The notes under the pieces: model-generated
Told to the model about the DNA's origin: nothing
Database searches by the model: none
What the model saw: only the letters and a program-made list of their open reading frames with translations
Program-made: the position numbers and the translations under genes
Assembly: GCA_028875185.1 (NCBI GenBank)
Contig: JAPPFH010000099.1
Location: 1-46,160 of the forward strand
Source of the DNA: Chloroflexota bacterium
Lineage (GTDB): Bacteria > Chloroflexota > Anaerolineae > Aggregatilineales > Phototrophicaceae
DNA length: 46,160 nt
Reading direction: 5' to 3'
Shown here: piece after piece, positions 8,706-16,782 of the stretch
Numbering within the stretch: position 1 is the first letter of the stretch
Layout: the number at the start of each line of letters is the position of its first letter

Positions 8706-9733
8706 CGTCTTACCCGCCAGCGCGCCAGGTAGATGAAGAAAGGCGCGCCGACCAAAGCCATCATGACGCCGACCGGTATCTCCTGCGGCCGCAGCGCGAT
8801 CCGCGCCGCCACATCGGCGACCACAACCATGACGCCGCCCAGCACACCTGAATAGGGAATCACCCAGCGATAATCCGGACCGACAATGAAGCGAGCGATA
8901 TGCGGGGCGACCAAGCCGACAAAACCGATCGGTCCAGCCAAAGCGACGGCGCCGCCAGCGAGCGCAACCACAATCAAGGACGCGAGGACCTTAATCGCGA
9001 CCGTGTTCTGTCCCAGCCCTTTCGCCACATCTTCGCCCAGGCTGATAGTGGTGATCTGCCGCCCAAGCAGAAATGCGCCAAGGGCGCCGAAAGTGAGAAC
9101 CGGCGCAATTTGCGTCAGGAGCGGCATATCCCGCCCAGCCAGCGAACCAGCTGTCCAGAAGCGAATCTGGTCGAGCGTTTCGCGGTCAGAAATGAGGATC
9201 AGTGTCGTCAGCGCCGCGAGAAATGCGGTGACGATGACGCCGGCAAGGGTAAGGCGCAGTGGCGTTGGGCCGCCCCTCCCCGCCGAGCCCAAGCCGTAAA
9301 CCAAGGCGCCAGCCGCGGCCGCGCCCAACATACCAGCCATAGCATAGACGCCGAGCGACGAGACACGCAGCAGAAATACAGTCACCACAACGGCAAAAGC
9401 CGCGCCGGCGTTGATACCCAGAATGCCGCTGTCCGCCAGCGGGTTTCGCGTCAGCGCTTGCATAATGGCGCCCGCTACAGCCAAGGCGATGCCCACCAGC
9501 GCCCCAGCCAAGACGCGCGGCAGGCGAACCGTCTGTATGATGAGATGCTCGAATTCTGTTGCATCCGGCTGCAGCAGCGCGCTGAATACGGTAGCGCGCT
9601 CGATTTCCGCCGCTCCAAGCGTGACGCTCCAGAGCAAACTGGCAAATAACAGCAGCGTAGCCACAATTAATCCTGGCGGCAACAGCCGTCGATTATTCAA
9701 CAGGCGAGTGGAATTGCTGTTATCTGATCGCAA
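8702..9733 (-). CDS. FecCD-family iron-siderophore ABC permease (first)
   Basis: A 343-residue FecCD permease: VRLPRVLAGALVGIALAVAG, QALTRNPLADSGILGINAGA, FVGLVAPHIARFI and a C-terminal VMMALVGAPFFIYLARW. It is the first gene of the siderophore run and forms a heterodimer with the next gene product. The start is TTG at 9733, with GAGAGA eleven bases upstream. The 14-base inverted repeat CTCAC-TCTA-GTGAG at 9749-9762 sits just before the gene and overlaps a weak promoter match (TTGCCT, 17 bases, TAGAGT), so it could be an iron-regulator operator; this is a low-confidence reading. Confidence 0.93.
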   Translation of the reverse strand: MRSDNSNSTRLLNNRRLLPPGLIVATLLLFASLLWSVTLGAAEIERATVFSALLQPDATEFEHLIIQTVRLPRVLAGALVGIALAVAGAIMQALTRNPLADSGILGINAGAAFAVVVTVFLLRVSSLGVYAMAGMLGAAAAGALVYGLGSAGRGGPTPLRLTLAGVIVTAFLAALTTLILISDRETLDQIRFWTAGSLAGRDMPLLTQIAPVLTFGALGAFLLGRQITTISLGEDVAKGLGQNTVAIKVLASLIVVALAGGAVALAGPIGFVGLVAPHIARFIVGPDYRWVIPYSGVLGGVMVVVADVAARIALRPQEIPVGVMMALVGAPFFIYLARWRVRR

Positions 9734-9948
9734 ACCGGCGAAAGGTCTCTCACTCTAGTGAGCGGTCGAAGCATAGGCAACAGCATTCATGATAGAGAGG
9801 TCTACCTGGCATTTCCACGCGCGCAGTTAAAGCGCGTTCGCGCGTCCGGGCAATTGGAACTGATGTCTCGCTTAAGGGAAACAGCTATTGACGCGAAAGA
9901 ATTCAGGAACCGGTGTTAAGGACTTTGTTAGGGAATGTATATTCAATC

Positions 9949-9976
9949 TTGACCCGTGTTTAAGTTTTGATAGAAT
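9949..9976 (+). promoter_or_regulatory. promoter of hemH
   Basis: TTGACC and TAGAAT are separated by 16 bases, about 80 bases before the hemH ATG, in an AT-rich stretch. Confidence 0.5.
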
Positions 9977-9998
9977 TTTGCAGTTTTCACCATCAGAA

Positions 9999-10015
9999 AC
10001 TAAGTTAATATTAGT
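9999..10015. promoter_or_regulatory. candidate iron-regulator operator upstream of hemH
   Basis: ACTAA-N7-TTAGT is an inverted repeat with an AT-rich core located downstream of the hemH -10 box. Its TAAGTTAA element recalls IdeR/DtxR or Fur half sites, but the match is imperfect and no regulator gene is in the window. Confidence 0.25.
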
Positions 10016-10057
10016 GGCATAATTTTCTGACGGGAGCGCAAAGACTGGACAGCATCC

Positions 10058-11101
10058 ATGACCGTTGGTGTATTGCTTGCGCAGATTGGCACGCCTGACG
10101 AACCGACCACCGAAGCACTGCGGATCTACTTGAAAGCCTTTCTTTCCGACCGCCGCGTGATCGACTATCCGCCAATTCTATGGCAGCCAATCCTGCGCGG
10201 CATCATCTTGCGCGTTCGTCCGAGAAAGTCGGCTGCGCTCTACGCCCGTATCTGGACGGAGGAAGGATCGCCACTGCTGGTGCATTCGCAAGCGCAGGTA
10301 GAGGCGCTGCAAGAACGGCTGGGTAAACATTACCGTGTCTTGCTCGGCATGACATACGGCAACCCAAGCATCGAGCAGGCGATGAGCGAATTTGAACGAG
10401 GAGGCGTCGAACGCATAGTCGTCTTGCCGATGTTTCCCCAATACTCGTCCACCACAACCGCGTGCATCTATGACGCGGCTTATCGGGCAGCGGCGGGAAC
10501 CATGTCCAATTGGAACGCGCGGCTGAAGCGAACGATGCCCGCATTACACTTCATCGCGCCCTTTTACGATCATGCCGGCTATATCAGCGCGCTATCGAAG
10601 CATTTGAAGAACGAGCTTGCCGCGCTGCCAGCGTCGCCGGATATGTTTGTGATCACGTTTCATGGCATTCCCAATCGCTATATCCAGACCGGCGATCCCT
10701 ATCGCGAGCACTGTGAAAGGACGGCGGGCTTGCTGGCTGAAGCGATGGCTTGGCGCGACGATCAGTGGACATTGTGTTTTCAGTCGCGCTTTGGCCCGGA
10801 AGCTTGGCTACAGCCTTATACCGAAGATGTTTTCGAAGCGTTACATCGTCGTGCCGTCCGCCGCCCGCTGGTATTCGCGCCCGGTTTCGTGACCGATTGC
10901 CTGGAAACCTTGGATGAACTGGGAAATGAAGGACGAGAGCAGTTCGCTGAGGGCGGCGGGAGTCCTGACCTATTTCACCTGGCGCCCTGCCTGAACGCGA
11001 ATCCGGACTTTATGGATGCGCTGGCGGAGATCGTTCGCGGCAATGTATCGGGCTGGCCAAGCGCGGACGATGGCCGACTGCCGAGCGAGGGTGCAGTATG
11101 A
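10058..11101 (+). CDS. hemH: ferrochelatase
   Basis: A 347-residue ferrochelatase, which inserts ferrous iron into the porphyrin ring as the last step of heme synthesis. Diagnostic features are VGVLLAQIGTPDEP at the N-terminus, LPMFPQYSSTTT, the catalytic histidine H202 in TFHGIPNRY, the FQSRFGPEAWLQPYT segment, and the catalytic glutamate E283 in FVTDCLETLDELG. No iron-sulphur cysteine set is evident at the C-terminus. It is divergent from the siderophore importer and has its own promoter. Porphyrin of the protoporphyrin-dependent branch is the presumed substrate; coproporphyrin ferrochelatase is the alternative and cannot be excluded by eye. Confidence 0.96.
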   Translation: MTVGVLLAQIGTPDEPTTEALRIYLKAFLSDRRVIDYPPILWQPILRGIILRVRPRKSAALYARIWTEEGSPLLVHSQAQVEALQERLGKHYRVLLGMTYGNPSIEQAMSEFERGGVERIVVLPMFPQYSSTTTACIYDAAYRAAAGTMSNWNARLKRTMPALHFIAPFYDHAGYISALSKHLKNELAALPASPDMFVITFHGIPNRYIQTGDPYREHCERTAGLLAEAMAWRDDQWTLCFQSRFGPEAWLQPYTEDVFEALHRRAVRRPLVFAPGFVTDCLETLDELGNEGREQFAEGGGSPDLFHLAPCLNANPDFMDALAEIVRGNVSGWPSADDGRLPSEGAV

Positions 11102-11241
11102 AAGCAAATGGCTTGAGCAACTCAACCCGCCCGGTGATTGCGCGCGCTCAAACCTTTGAGTCGGCTAAACCGCGATTGCCGAAGGTGACGCCTCTTGACG
11201 CGACGGCTTTGGCGCATTCGAACAAGCTAGCGTTTGACAAG

Positions 11242-12129
11242 TCAGCTCAAGCCCAGCAGCGCCAGCGAATCTCGATAAATGATTGCTTCAAGTTTGTCTT
11301 CCGGCACTCGGGGAAAGTTCGTGCCTTCGACGATTTCGTTGACCGCGCGCAGGTTTTCGAAAGCCTCGGTCGCGGTCGTCACCGGAAAGTCGGAGGCGAA
11401 CAGGAGTTTATCGAGAACGTTCCACTCGGTCGCCTTGATCATCGCTTCGTAAAAGCCGAAGGGCCGGTAAAACAGGCCGGAAATATCGGCGTACACATAG
11501 GGATGCTTGCGGACGACGACGGCGGCGTCCACCGTCCATGGATGGCCTAAGTGCGCCATTATGATTCTGAGATTAGGATAGCGCATGGCGACCTCGTCCA
11601 TGAGCAAAGGATGGGCATAGCGAATCGGCGCGGGCCGAACCGGCGACGTGCCTTGGTGAAAGAGTATTGGCAAGCCGCAGGTTTGCGCCCGCTCATAGAT
11701 CGCCAACGCCCGTGATTCCAGCGGATGGAAGTTCTGATAATTGGCGCCCATCTTTATGCCGCGCAGACCGAGATCGCCCCGGGCTCGTTCCAACTCGTCG
11801 AGCGCATGGGGGTCATGCGGATGCAGAGACATGAAGCCGATCAAGCGTTCGGGGTAGGCATTGGCGAAAGCGGCGGTCTTGTCGTTGACATTGCCCGGCA
11901 TATCTGATGCTTCGTCCGGACCATTTACGCCGCCGGTGCTCTCTCCCGGGTACCATGCGATGCCAAAGACGATGGTCTTGTCCGCCGGCGCCTGTTCTCG
12001 CAAGTATTCATCCCAGTTGTAAACGGAGATCACGGCGCGGTCCGGGCGCCAGCCGGGACCTTCACGCCGATTCTTTTCCGGCACGGCGCCGCGAAACTGC
12101 GGACTGTGTGAATGCACATCAACAATCAT
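11242..12129 (-). CDS. amidohydrolase family 2 protein
   Basis: A 295-residue TIM-barrel hydrolase. The metal-binding HxH motif is DVHSHSP at residues 4-10; a strand-end histidine appears in LFHQGTSP, another in IMAHLGHPW, and the catalytic aspartate in FASDFPV near the C-terminus. The family includes decarboxylases and hydrolases acting on cyclic or aromatic acids; the substrate is not recognisable. It converges on hemH with a 140-base gap that contains only the imperfect hairpin CTCAAA-CC-TTTGAG (11147-11160). It shares the family of the 57-914 protein but is clearly a different subfamily. The ATG at 12129 has only a weak ribosome site. Confidence 0.9.
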   Translation of the reverse strand: MIVDVHSHSPQFRGAVPEKNRREGPGWRPDRAVISVYNWDEYLREQAPADKTIVFGIAWYPGESTGGVNGPDEASDMPGNVNDKTAAFANAYPERLIGFMSLHPHDPHALDELERARGDLGLRGIKMGANYQNFHPLESRALAIYERAQTCGLPILFHQGTSPVRPAPIRYAHPLLMDEVAMRYPNLRIIMAHLGHPWTVDAAVVVRKHPYVYADISGLFYRPFGFYEAMIKATEWNVLDKLLFASDFPVTTATEAFENLRAVNEIVEGTNFPRVPEDKLEAIIYRDSLALLGLS

Positions 12130-12317
12130 GATAATTTCGAGGCTCCCGCATTTTTACGCTGGCGCGCTTTCGCCGGCCTAAGGGGCGGAGTTCGGATTCG
12201 TTCGGAAAGAGCTTCTGTATCTTCCGCCGCTAAATCATAACACACGGGCTCTGATCCTGGAGATTCGGGGAGTGGTGAATTCAGCCGACACAAAACTTCG
12301 CCAATCAAACAAGAAAA

Positions 12318-12400
12318 CTCTGTGTCCTCGGTGTCCTCGGTGGTGAAAAAAACCTGCGCAGTGTTCGCCAAGAGGAAAATATCCGCGATATTCACCACTC
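12318..12400. repeat. TTCACCAC-ended dispersed repeat, copy 2 with GTGTCCTCG direct repeats
   Basis: The unit begins with TGTGTCCTCG GTGTCCTCGG tandem decamers. GTGGTGAA at 12340-12347 pairs with TTCACCAC at 12391-12398, and a 6-bp hairpin (AATATC-CGC-GATATT, 12378-12392) sits inside. This is the kind of sequence that gets mis-translated as a TTEDTEDTE peptide in many environmental genomes. It occupies most of the 399-base gap between the amidohydrolase and the sugar ABC genes, the rest of which holds the promoter at 12418. Confidence 0.65.
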
Positions 12401-12417
12401 CAGAGATTCACGAGTAT

Positions 12418-12446
12418 TTGTCAGCTACCCCGGTCGTCGTTATCAT
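12418..12446 (+). promoter_or_regulatory. promoter of the first CUT2 sugar operon
   Basis: TTGTCA and TATCAT are separated by exactly 17 bases, 5 of 6 matches to each consensus. It lies about 80 bases before the ATPase start and immediately after the dispersed repeat. Confidence 0.6.
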
Positions 12447-12528
12447 TGAGGTCATTCCCCAGCCGCGATGCGCGCCAAGGCAACCTTCTGGACAGCGAAT
12501 AATATTGTTTGAGGCATGACGCCAGCTC

Positions 12529-13272
12529 ATGGAAGCGCGACCAGCATTAGAGACGAAAGACTTAAGCCGGTATTTCAAAGGGGTGGTCGCGCTTAACGAT
12601 GTCAGCGTCGCGATATCGCCGGGTGAAGTTGTGGGCTTGGTCGGAGACAATGGCGCGGGCAAATCGACCTTGGTCAAAATTCTCTCTGGCGACCTGGAAC
12701 CTTCCTCCGGGCAGGTCTTGATTGAAGGCGAGGAAGTGCATTTCCGACATCCGCGAGATGCCAAGAAAAGACAAATTGAAACCATTTATCAGGATCTGGC
12801 GCTCTGTGAAAACCTGGACATCATGGAGAATGTCTTTCTTGGTCACGAATCGTACCGCAACCCACTGTTGCGCCTGCTGGATCGCCGGCGCATGTACCGT
12901 GAAACCAGCCAGTTGCTGGAAGAACTGGCCATACGAGTGCCATCGACGCGCGAACTGGTGATGAACCTGTCCGGCGGGCAGCGCCAGGCGACCGCTCTCG
13001 CGCGGGTCGCCAAAGCGGGCGCGCGGCTCATCATCCTCGACGAGCCCACCGCCGCGCTAGGCGTCAATGAGACGCGCAATTTGCTCGATCTGGTCTTGCG
13101 CTTCAAGGCGCAAGGCAAGACGATCATTATCATCAGCCACGAGATGCGCGATGTTTTCGAGGTGACGGATCGCATCATCGTGCTAAAGCGAGGTGAATTG
13201 ATAGCGGACAAGCTGACAGCGGCAACCGATCCGGATGAGATTGTACGTTATATCATTCGCGGTCGGGATTAG
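12529..13272 (+). CDS. CUT2 sugar ABC transporter ATP-binding protein, single domain
   Basis: A 247-residue ATPase: Walker A GDNGAGKST, signature LSGGQRQA, Walker B LIILDEPTAALGV, switch histidine IIISHEM. It is the single-domain type found in FrcA-like and some XylG-like systems, unlike the double-domain ATPase at 40582-42072. The YFKGVVALNDVSV opening and the lack of a regulatory C-terminal domain place it in the CUT2 group that imports monosaccharides such as ribose, xylose or fructose. It starts a plus-strand operon and is followed after 12 bases by its permease. Confidence 0.93.
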   Translation: MEARPALETKDLSRYFKGVVALNDVSVAISPGEVVGLVGDNGAGKSTLVKILSGDLEPSSGQVLIEGEEVHFRHPRDAKKRQIETIYQDLALCENLDIMENVFLGHESYRNPLLRLLDRRRMYRETSQLLEELAIRVPSTRELVMNLSGGQRQATALARVAKAGARLIILDEPTAALGVNETRNLLDLVLRFKAQGKTIIIISHEMRDVFEVTDRIIVLKRGELIADKLTAATDPDEIVRYIIRGRD

Positions 13273-13284
13273 GGGCTCGCGGGA

Positions 13285-14289
13285 ATGACAGCGCAATCCC
13301 CTAACGATGCTTCTGGCCTTGCGGTTCGTTTGCCCGCGCCGCTCGTCGCTATGCTGCGCCGGCGCGACTCGAACGTCTTCTTCCTTTTGTTTGTGCTCGT
13401 CGCCGCTATTGTATTCTTCACAATCCAGTCTCCATACTTCTTTAGTGATCGCAATGCCTTCAACATCGGGCGCGCCGTTTCCATCACCGGCATAGCGGCC
13501 GCTTTCGCCACGCTGCTGATGATCTCCGGCGGCTTAGATTTGTCAATCGGCGCCATCATGAACGCATCGGGGCTGGCGGCCGCGGTCATCATGGTGGATC
13601 CTGAGAACAGCATCATTTTTGCCTTCGCCGTCAGCTTGGGCATCAGCGCATTCATTGGTTTCAGCAACGGCATCATCGTCACCAAGATTGGCGTCAATCC
13701 TATTATCGCAACGATAGGCATGCAGTTCGTCGTCCGCGGGATGACGCTGGCAACGCGCTCGGGCTCGGCGCTCGTCCGCAATCGTACCTTCCTGGAGATC
13801 GGCCAAGGCGAACTTGCGATTGGTACGATGGAGATCCCGGTACCGGTCATCCTTATGCTGACGACGATGCTGCTCTGCTACCTCGCGCTTCGGTTTACAC
13901 AGTTCGGCAAATACATATACGCCATTGGCGACAATGCCTCGGCCTGCCGCCGCGCTGGCATAAATGTCGCCGGCATGAGGATCGCGCTATACACCTTGAG
14001 TGGCTTGGGCGCTGGCTTTGCCGGGATCGTATTGGCTGGATTGACTGGCGCTGGCATACCGTATGCCGCCGGGAGCGAACTGAGTGTTATATCGGCGGTC
14101 ATCCTGGGGGGCGTCAGCTTGTCAGGCGGCGTCGGCGTTATACAGGGCACTTTGCTCGGCGTGCTGCTGGTGGGCGTCTTGAAGAATGGCATGACCCTGC
14201 TCAATATCAACGCCAATTGGCAGATGGTCGTGGAAGGTTCAGTGCTGATGATTGCGGTATCACTGGACCAACTCAAGCAACGGATATAG
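13285..14289 (+). CDS. CUT2 sugar ABC transporter permease
   Basis: A 334-residue RbsC/FrcC-like permease with about ten hydrophobic helices. Family signatures are LMISGGLDLSIGAIMNASG, the substrate-channel GVNPIIATIGMQFVVRG, FGKYIYAIGDNASACRRAGI and VILGGVSLSGGVG. Only one permease is encoded in this operon, so the channel is probably a homodimer. It lies between the ATPase and the binding protein genes in the same transcript. A ribosome site GCGGGA precedes the ATG. Confidence 0.95.
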   Translation: MTAQSPNDASGLAVRLPAPLVAMLRRRDSNVFFLLFVLVAAIVFFTIQSPYFFSDRNAFNIGRAVSITGIAAAFATLLMISGGLDLSIGAIMNASGLAAAVIMVDPENSIIFAFAVSLGISAFIGFSNGIIVTKIGVNPIIATIGMQFVVRGMTLATRSGSALVRNRTFLEIGQGELAIGTMEIPVPVILMLTTMLLCYLALRFTQFGKYIYAIGDNASACRRAGINVAGMRIALYTLSGLGAGFAGIVLAGLTGAGIPYAAGSELSVISAVILGGVSLSGGVGVIQGTLLGVLLVGVLKNGMTLLNINANWQMVVEGSVLMIAVSLDQLKQRI

Positions 14290-14374
14290 ACAGAGACAGG
14301 AGGCGCCTAGACGATTCGATTCCTGCAGGCGGCAACACAGAAAGCAAAGAATTGTAGTTGGAGGAGAGATTATC

Positions 14375-15529
14375 ATGTTGCGAAAGCATCGCATTCTGAC
14401 AATGCTATTGCGCGTCGCTTTACTTGTTGCGCTGGTGGCGATTCCGGTTGTCGCTCAAGACATGCCCGGCAACCCAACAATGGATCAAGATCCGGGAGAT
14501 CCCGATCAGGCTGTTTATTGGGTGAGTTACAACTTTGAAGAAGGGGCGTATGAACTGGCTGAGGATGCCGAGGGCGACGCCATGATGGATTGGGACGCCT
14601 CTATGGCGGCTGAGGCGATGGGCGATGTCACGATTTGCTTCACGCCGGAGAGCGAAGAATTTGATTTCGATCTCAAAGTGAACCCCAGCATGGCTAATGC
14701 CGCGGAAGCCGCCGGGGTCGAATTGCTCGTCTTCAACAACGCCTACCCCAGCACGACGCAGCCGCTGGAGAACGCCGATGCCTGTGTCACGCGCGAGCCG
14801 GATATTGTCGTTTCCTTCAATGTCTTCGCCGAGCTGACCGAAGCGATCATGTCGAAATACAACGCGGAGAATATCCCGGTTATCGCGGTCGATGTGACGC
14901 ACCCCGGCTCGGTATTCTGGGGCGCTGATAATTGCGCGACCGGGCGCTACGCCGCGGAGTTCGCGGCCGCTTGGGCGGCAGAACACATGTGGCCTGAAGA
15001 AGAGATGGTCGTATTCACCGGGCTTGATCCCGCAGTCGGCGGCGCGCCAGCCTGCCGCAACACGGCATTCACCGATTACTTCAAGGAGAATCATCCGGGC
15101 ATTCCGGAGGAGAATTACTTTGATGTAGACATGCGCACGGCTGAGCTGGGACCGAACGCGGGCGCGCTGGCGGCCACGACCGACTGGCTGACCGCCAATC
15201 CGGACGCCAAATATATCGTGGCGACCAGCATCAACGATGACCGCGCCTTTGGCATCGCCAGCGCCATGTCGCAGGCGGATCGCGGCGATCCGACCGTCGA
15301 TGGCGTCGTCATTGGCAAGAATGCCGACGCGATCGCCCTTGACGCGATTCGTGCAGGCAACTCGCCCTTGGTCGGGACGGTATCGTTCTTCCCCGAGCGC
15401 TACGGTGACTTCATTGTTCCGCTAGCCCTGGACATTTTGGCCGGCAATGCCGTGCCGAGCATCGTCCGCGTGCCGCATGAGGTAATCAGCGCGGACAACA
15501 TAGATACCTACTACCCTGAAGAAGAATAG
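14375..15529 (+). CDS. CUT2 sugar-binding protein
   Basis: A 384-residue periplasmic-binding-protein of the type I (RbsB-like) fold. The start is the ATG at 14375 with GGAGGAGAG just upstream; the longer frame back to 14252 reads into the permease gene. The signal peptide ends in PVVA-QD without a lipobox cysteine. The sequence then shows the usual alternating strands, with MANAAEAAGVELLVFNN, IPVIAVDVTHPG and the second-lobe segment DGVVIGKNADAIALDAIRAG. It captures the sugar for the two preceding genes. A strong stem-loop follows its stop, typical for genes whose product is needed in excess. The sugar cannot be told from the sequence. Confidence 0.93.
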   Translation: MLRKHRILTMLLRVALLVALVAIPVVAQDMPGNPTMDQDPGDPDQAVYWVSYNFEEGAYELAEDAEGDAMMDWDASMAAEAMGDVTICFTPESEEFDFDLKVNPSMANAAEAAGVELLVFNNAYPSTTQPLENADACVTREPDIVVSFNVFAELTEAIMSKYNAENIPVIAVDVTHPGSVFWGADNCATGRYAAEFAAAWAAEHMWPEEEMVVFTGLDPAVGGAPACRNTAFTDYFKENHPGIPEENYFDVDMRTAELGPNAGALAATTDWLTANPDAKYIVATSINDDRAFGIASAMSQADRGDPTVDGVVIGKNADAIALDAIRAGNSPLVGTVSFFPERYGDFIVPLALDILAGNAVPSIVRVPHEVISADNIDTYYPEEE

Positions 15530-15551
15530 CGCCTGAGCCAGGCAGTGCGGA

Positions 15552-15577
15552 CTGGGGAGCGTTTGGGCGCTCCTCAG
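15552..15577 (+). terminator. stem-loop after the sugar-binding-protein gene
   Basis: CTGGGGAGCG and CGCTCCTCAG form a 10-bp stem (one G-U) around a TTTGGG loop. There is no T-run, so it is more likely a 3' mRNA stabiliser or partial attenuator between the transporter and the downstream enzymes than a full terminator. Confidence 0.55.
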
Positions 15578-15604
15578 CCCGCCACCTAGGGAAAGTGTGT
15601 TGTG

Positions 15605-16768
15605 ATGGGACGATCGATCACGATTACTGACGTGCATGCCTATCCATTAACATTTTCGGGCGATACAACAAACGAATACCCGGTTGCCTGCCCCATGTCG
15701 GTTTATCCCGCCTATCGCGCCAGCCGGCTTCTGTGGCGCGATGATTTCGGACCGCTAATCGTCAAGATTGAAACGGACGCCGGCATAGATGGCGTCGGCT
15801 ATACCTCTATGGGCAGTGTGATGTGCGCGTTGAGCATTGAGCTGCACCTGAAGCGTCTGCTCATTGGCGAGGATCCGCGGCGCGTTGAACGACTCAACGA
15901 CATTCTCGTGCGTTCCACCTATCATCAAGGGCGCGACGGTTATCTTATGCACGCCATCAGCGCGCTTGACCTGGCGCTGTGGGACATCAAAGGCAAAGAC
16001 GCTGGGCAAAGCGTCTGCCAATTGCTGGGCGGACCGATTCATGAAAGCATCCCCTGTTACATGACTGGCTATGATGATGAACGCGTAAAGCGCGAGCCAT
16101 TCAGCGGCATTAAATGGCCCCTGAAGTTCGGGCCGGCCAGCGGCAAATCGGGCTTTGCCGAGAATATTGAGGATATCGCCAACTTGCGCGAGCGCCTGGG
16201 GCCGGAGCCCGATATTATGCTTGATTGCTGGATGGGGCTGGATGTGCGTTATACATTGGCGCTGGCCCAGGCATTGCGAGACCTGAAAATCAAATGGATT
16301 GAAGAGCCGCTTGTCGCCGGTGATATCGATGGCTACCGCCAATTGCGTCGCGCATGGACAAGCGGCGCCTTAATCGCCTGCGGCGAACATGAGACGCTCA
16401 TTCGCGGCTTTGCGCCATTCGCCCGGGAGCGTTTGGTGGATGTCTGGCAGGCGGATGTTACCTGGGCCGGCGGCATCACGCAGATGCAGAAGATTGCTGC
16501 GCTCGCCCTTGATGCCGAAATCGCAATTATCCCACATTACGGTTATATCCCTTGGGCGGCGCAATTTATCCTAGCCTGCGCGGCCAGCCCCATGATCGAA
16601 TGGTACAACCTGGACATTGAGTTCCCTGGCGGCCAGCCACTGTTTGAAAGCGATGTGGATCTGCGCGAGGGACGCTTGTATCCCGGATCAGACCCGGGCT
16701 TCGGTATCGAGATGAACTGGGAAGTTGTTGAGCAGAATCTCGATCGCCGGGTTCAATTCCCGCGCTAG
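15605..16768 (+). CDS. L-rhamnonate dehydratase-like enolase-superfamily enzyme
   Basis: A mandelate racemase/enolase-superfamily protein of 387 residues. The magnesium ligands are D207 (MLDCWMGLD), E233 (KWIEEPL) and E261 (CGEHE), and the catalytic histidine is H311 (IIPHYG); the spacing 26, 28 and 50 closely follows L-rhamnonate dehydratase, as do the DCWM and KWIEE motifs. It would dehydrate a sugar acid to a 2-keto-3-deoxy acid. ATG at 15605 is preceded by AGGGAAAG; a GTG one codon upstream is the alternative. It lies downstream of a CUT2 transporter and upstream of an SDR, so all five genes probably serve one sugar. Substrate is inferred from motif spacing only. Confidence 0.88.
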   Translation: MGRSITITDVHAYPLTFSGDTTNEYPVACPMSVYPAYRASRLLWRDDFGPLIVKIETDAGIDGVGYTSMGSVMCALSIELHLKRLLIGEDPRRVERLNDILVRSTYHQGRDGYLMHAISALDLALWDIKGKDAGQSVCQLLGGPIHESIPCYMTGYDDERVKREPFSGIKWPLKFGPASGKSGFAENIEDIANLRERLGPEPDIMLDCWMGLDVRYTLALAQALRDLKIKWIEEPLVAGDIDGYRQLRRAWTSGALIACGEHETLIRGFAPFARERLVDVWQADVTWAGGITQMQKIAALALDAEIAIIPHYGYIPWAAQFILACAASPMIEWYNLDIEFPGGQPLFESDVDLREGRLYPGSDPGFGIEMNWEVVEQNLDRRVQFPR

Positions 16769-16782
16769 GCTGAGGCATTCGC

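Larger units (their letters stand above)
9734..10057. other. divergent intergenic region, iron permease operon / hemH
   Basis: A 324-base non-coding gap between two divergent iron-related units. On the hemH side it holds a clear promoter (9949-9976) and an imperfect palindrome (9999-10015); on the permease side a weak promoter match and the inverted repeat at 9749-9762. It is visibly more AT-rich near 9900-10030. No reading frame in it looks like a gene. Confidence 0.6.

Noticed and set aside
11098-11550. Plus-strand frame whose ATG overlaps the hemH stop
   Set aside because: Most of it is opposite the 11242-12129 amidohydrolase, and the first 45 codons have no recognisable protein features.
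12318-12345. Possible short CRISPR-like or tandem array from the repeated decamers
   Set aside because: Only two adjacent decamers, no spacers of constant length, and no cas genes nearby.
12126-12398. 90-codon minus-strand frame containing a TTEDTEDTE peptide
   Set aside because: This is a translation of the GTGTCCTCG dispersed repeat, a known source of spurious proteins.
15552-15577. Intrinsic terminator ending the first sugar operon
   Set aside because: No T-run follows, and the dehydratase starts 28 bases later, so full termination is unlikely; kept as a stem-loop only.
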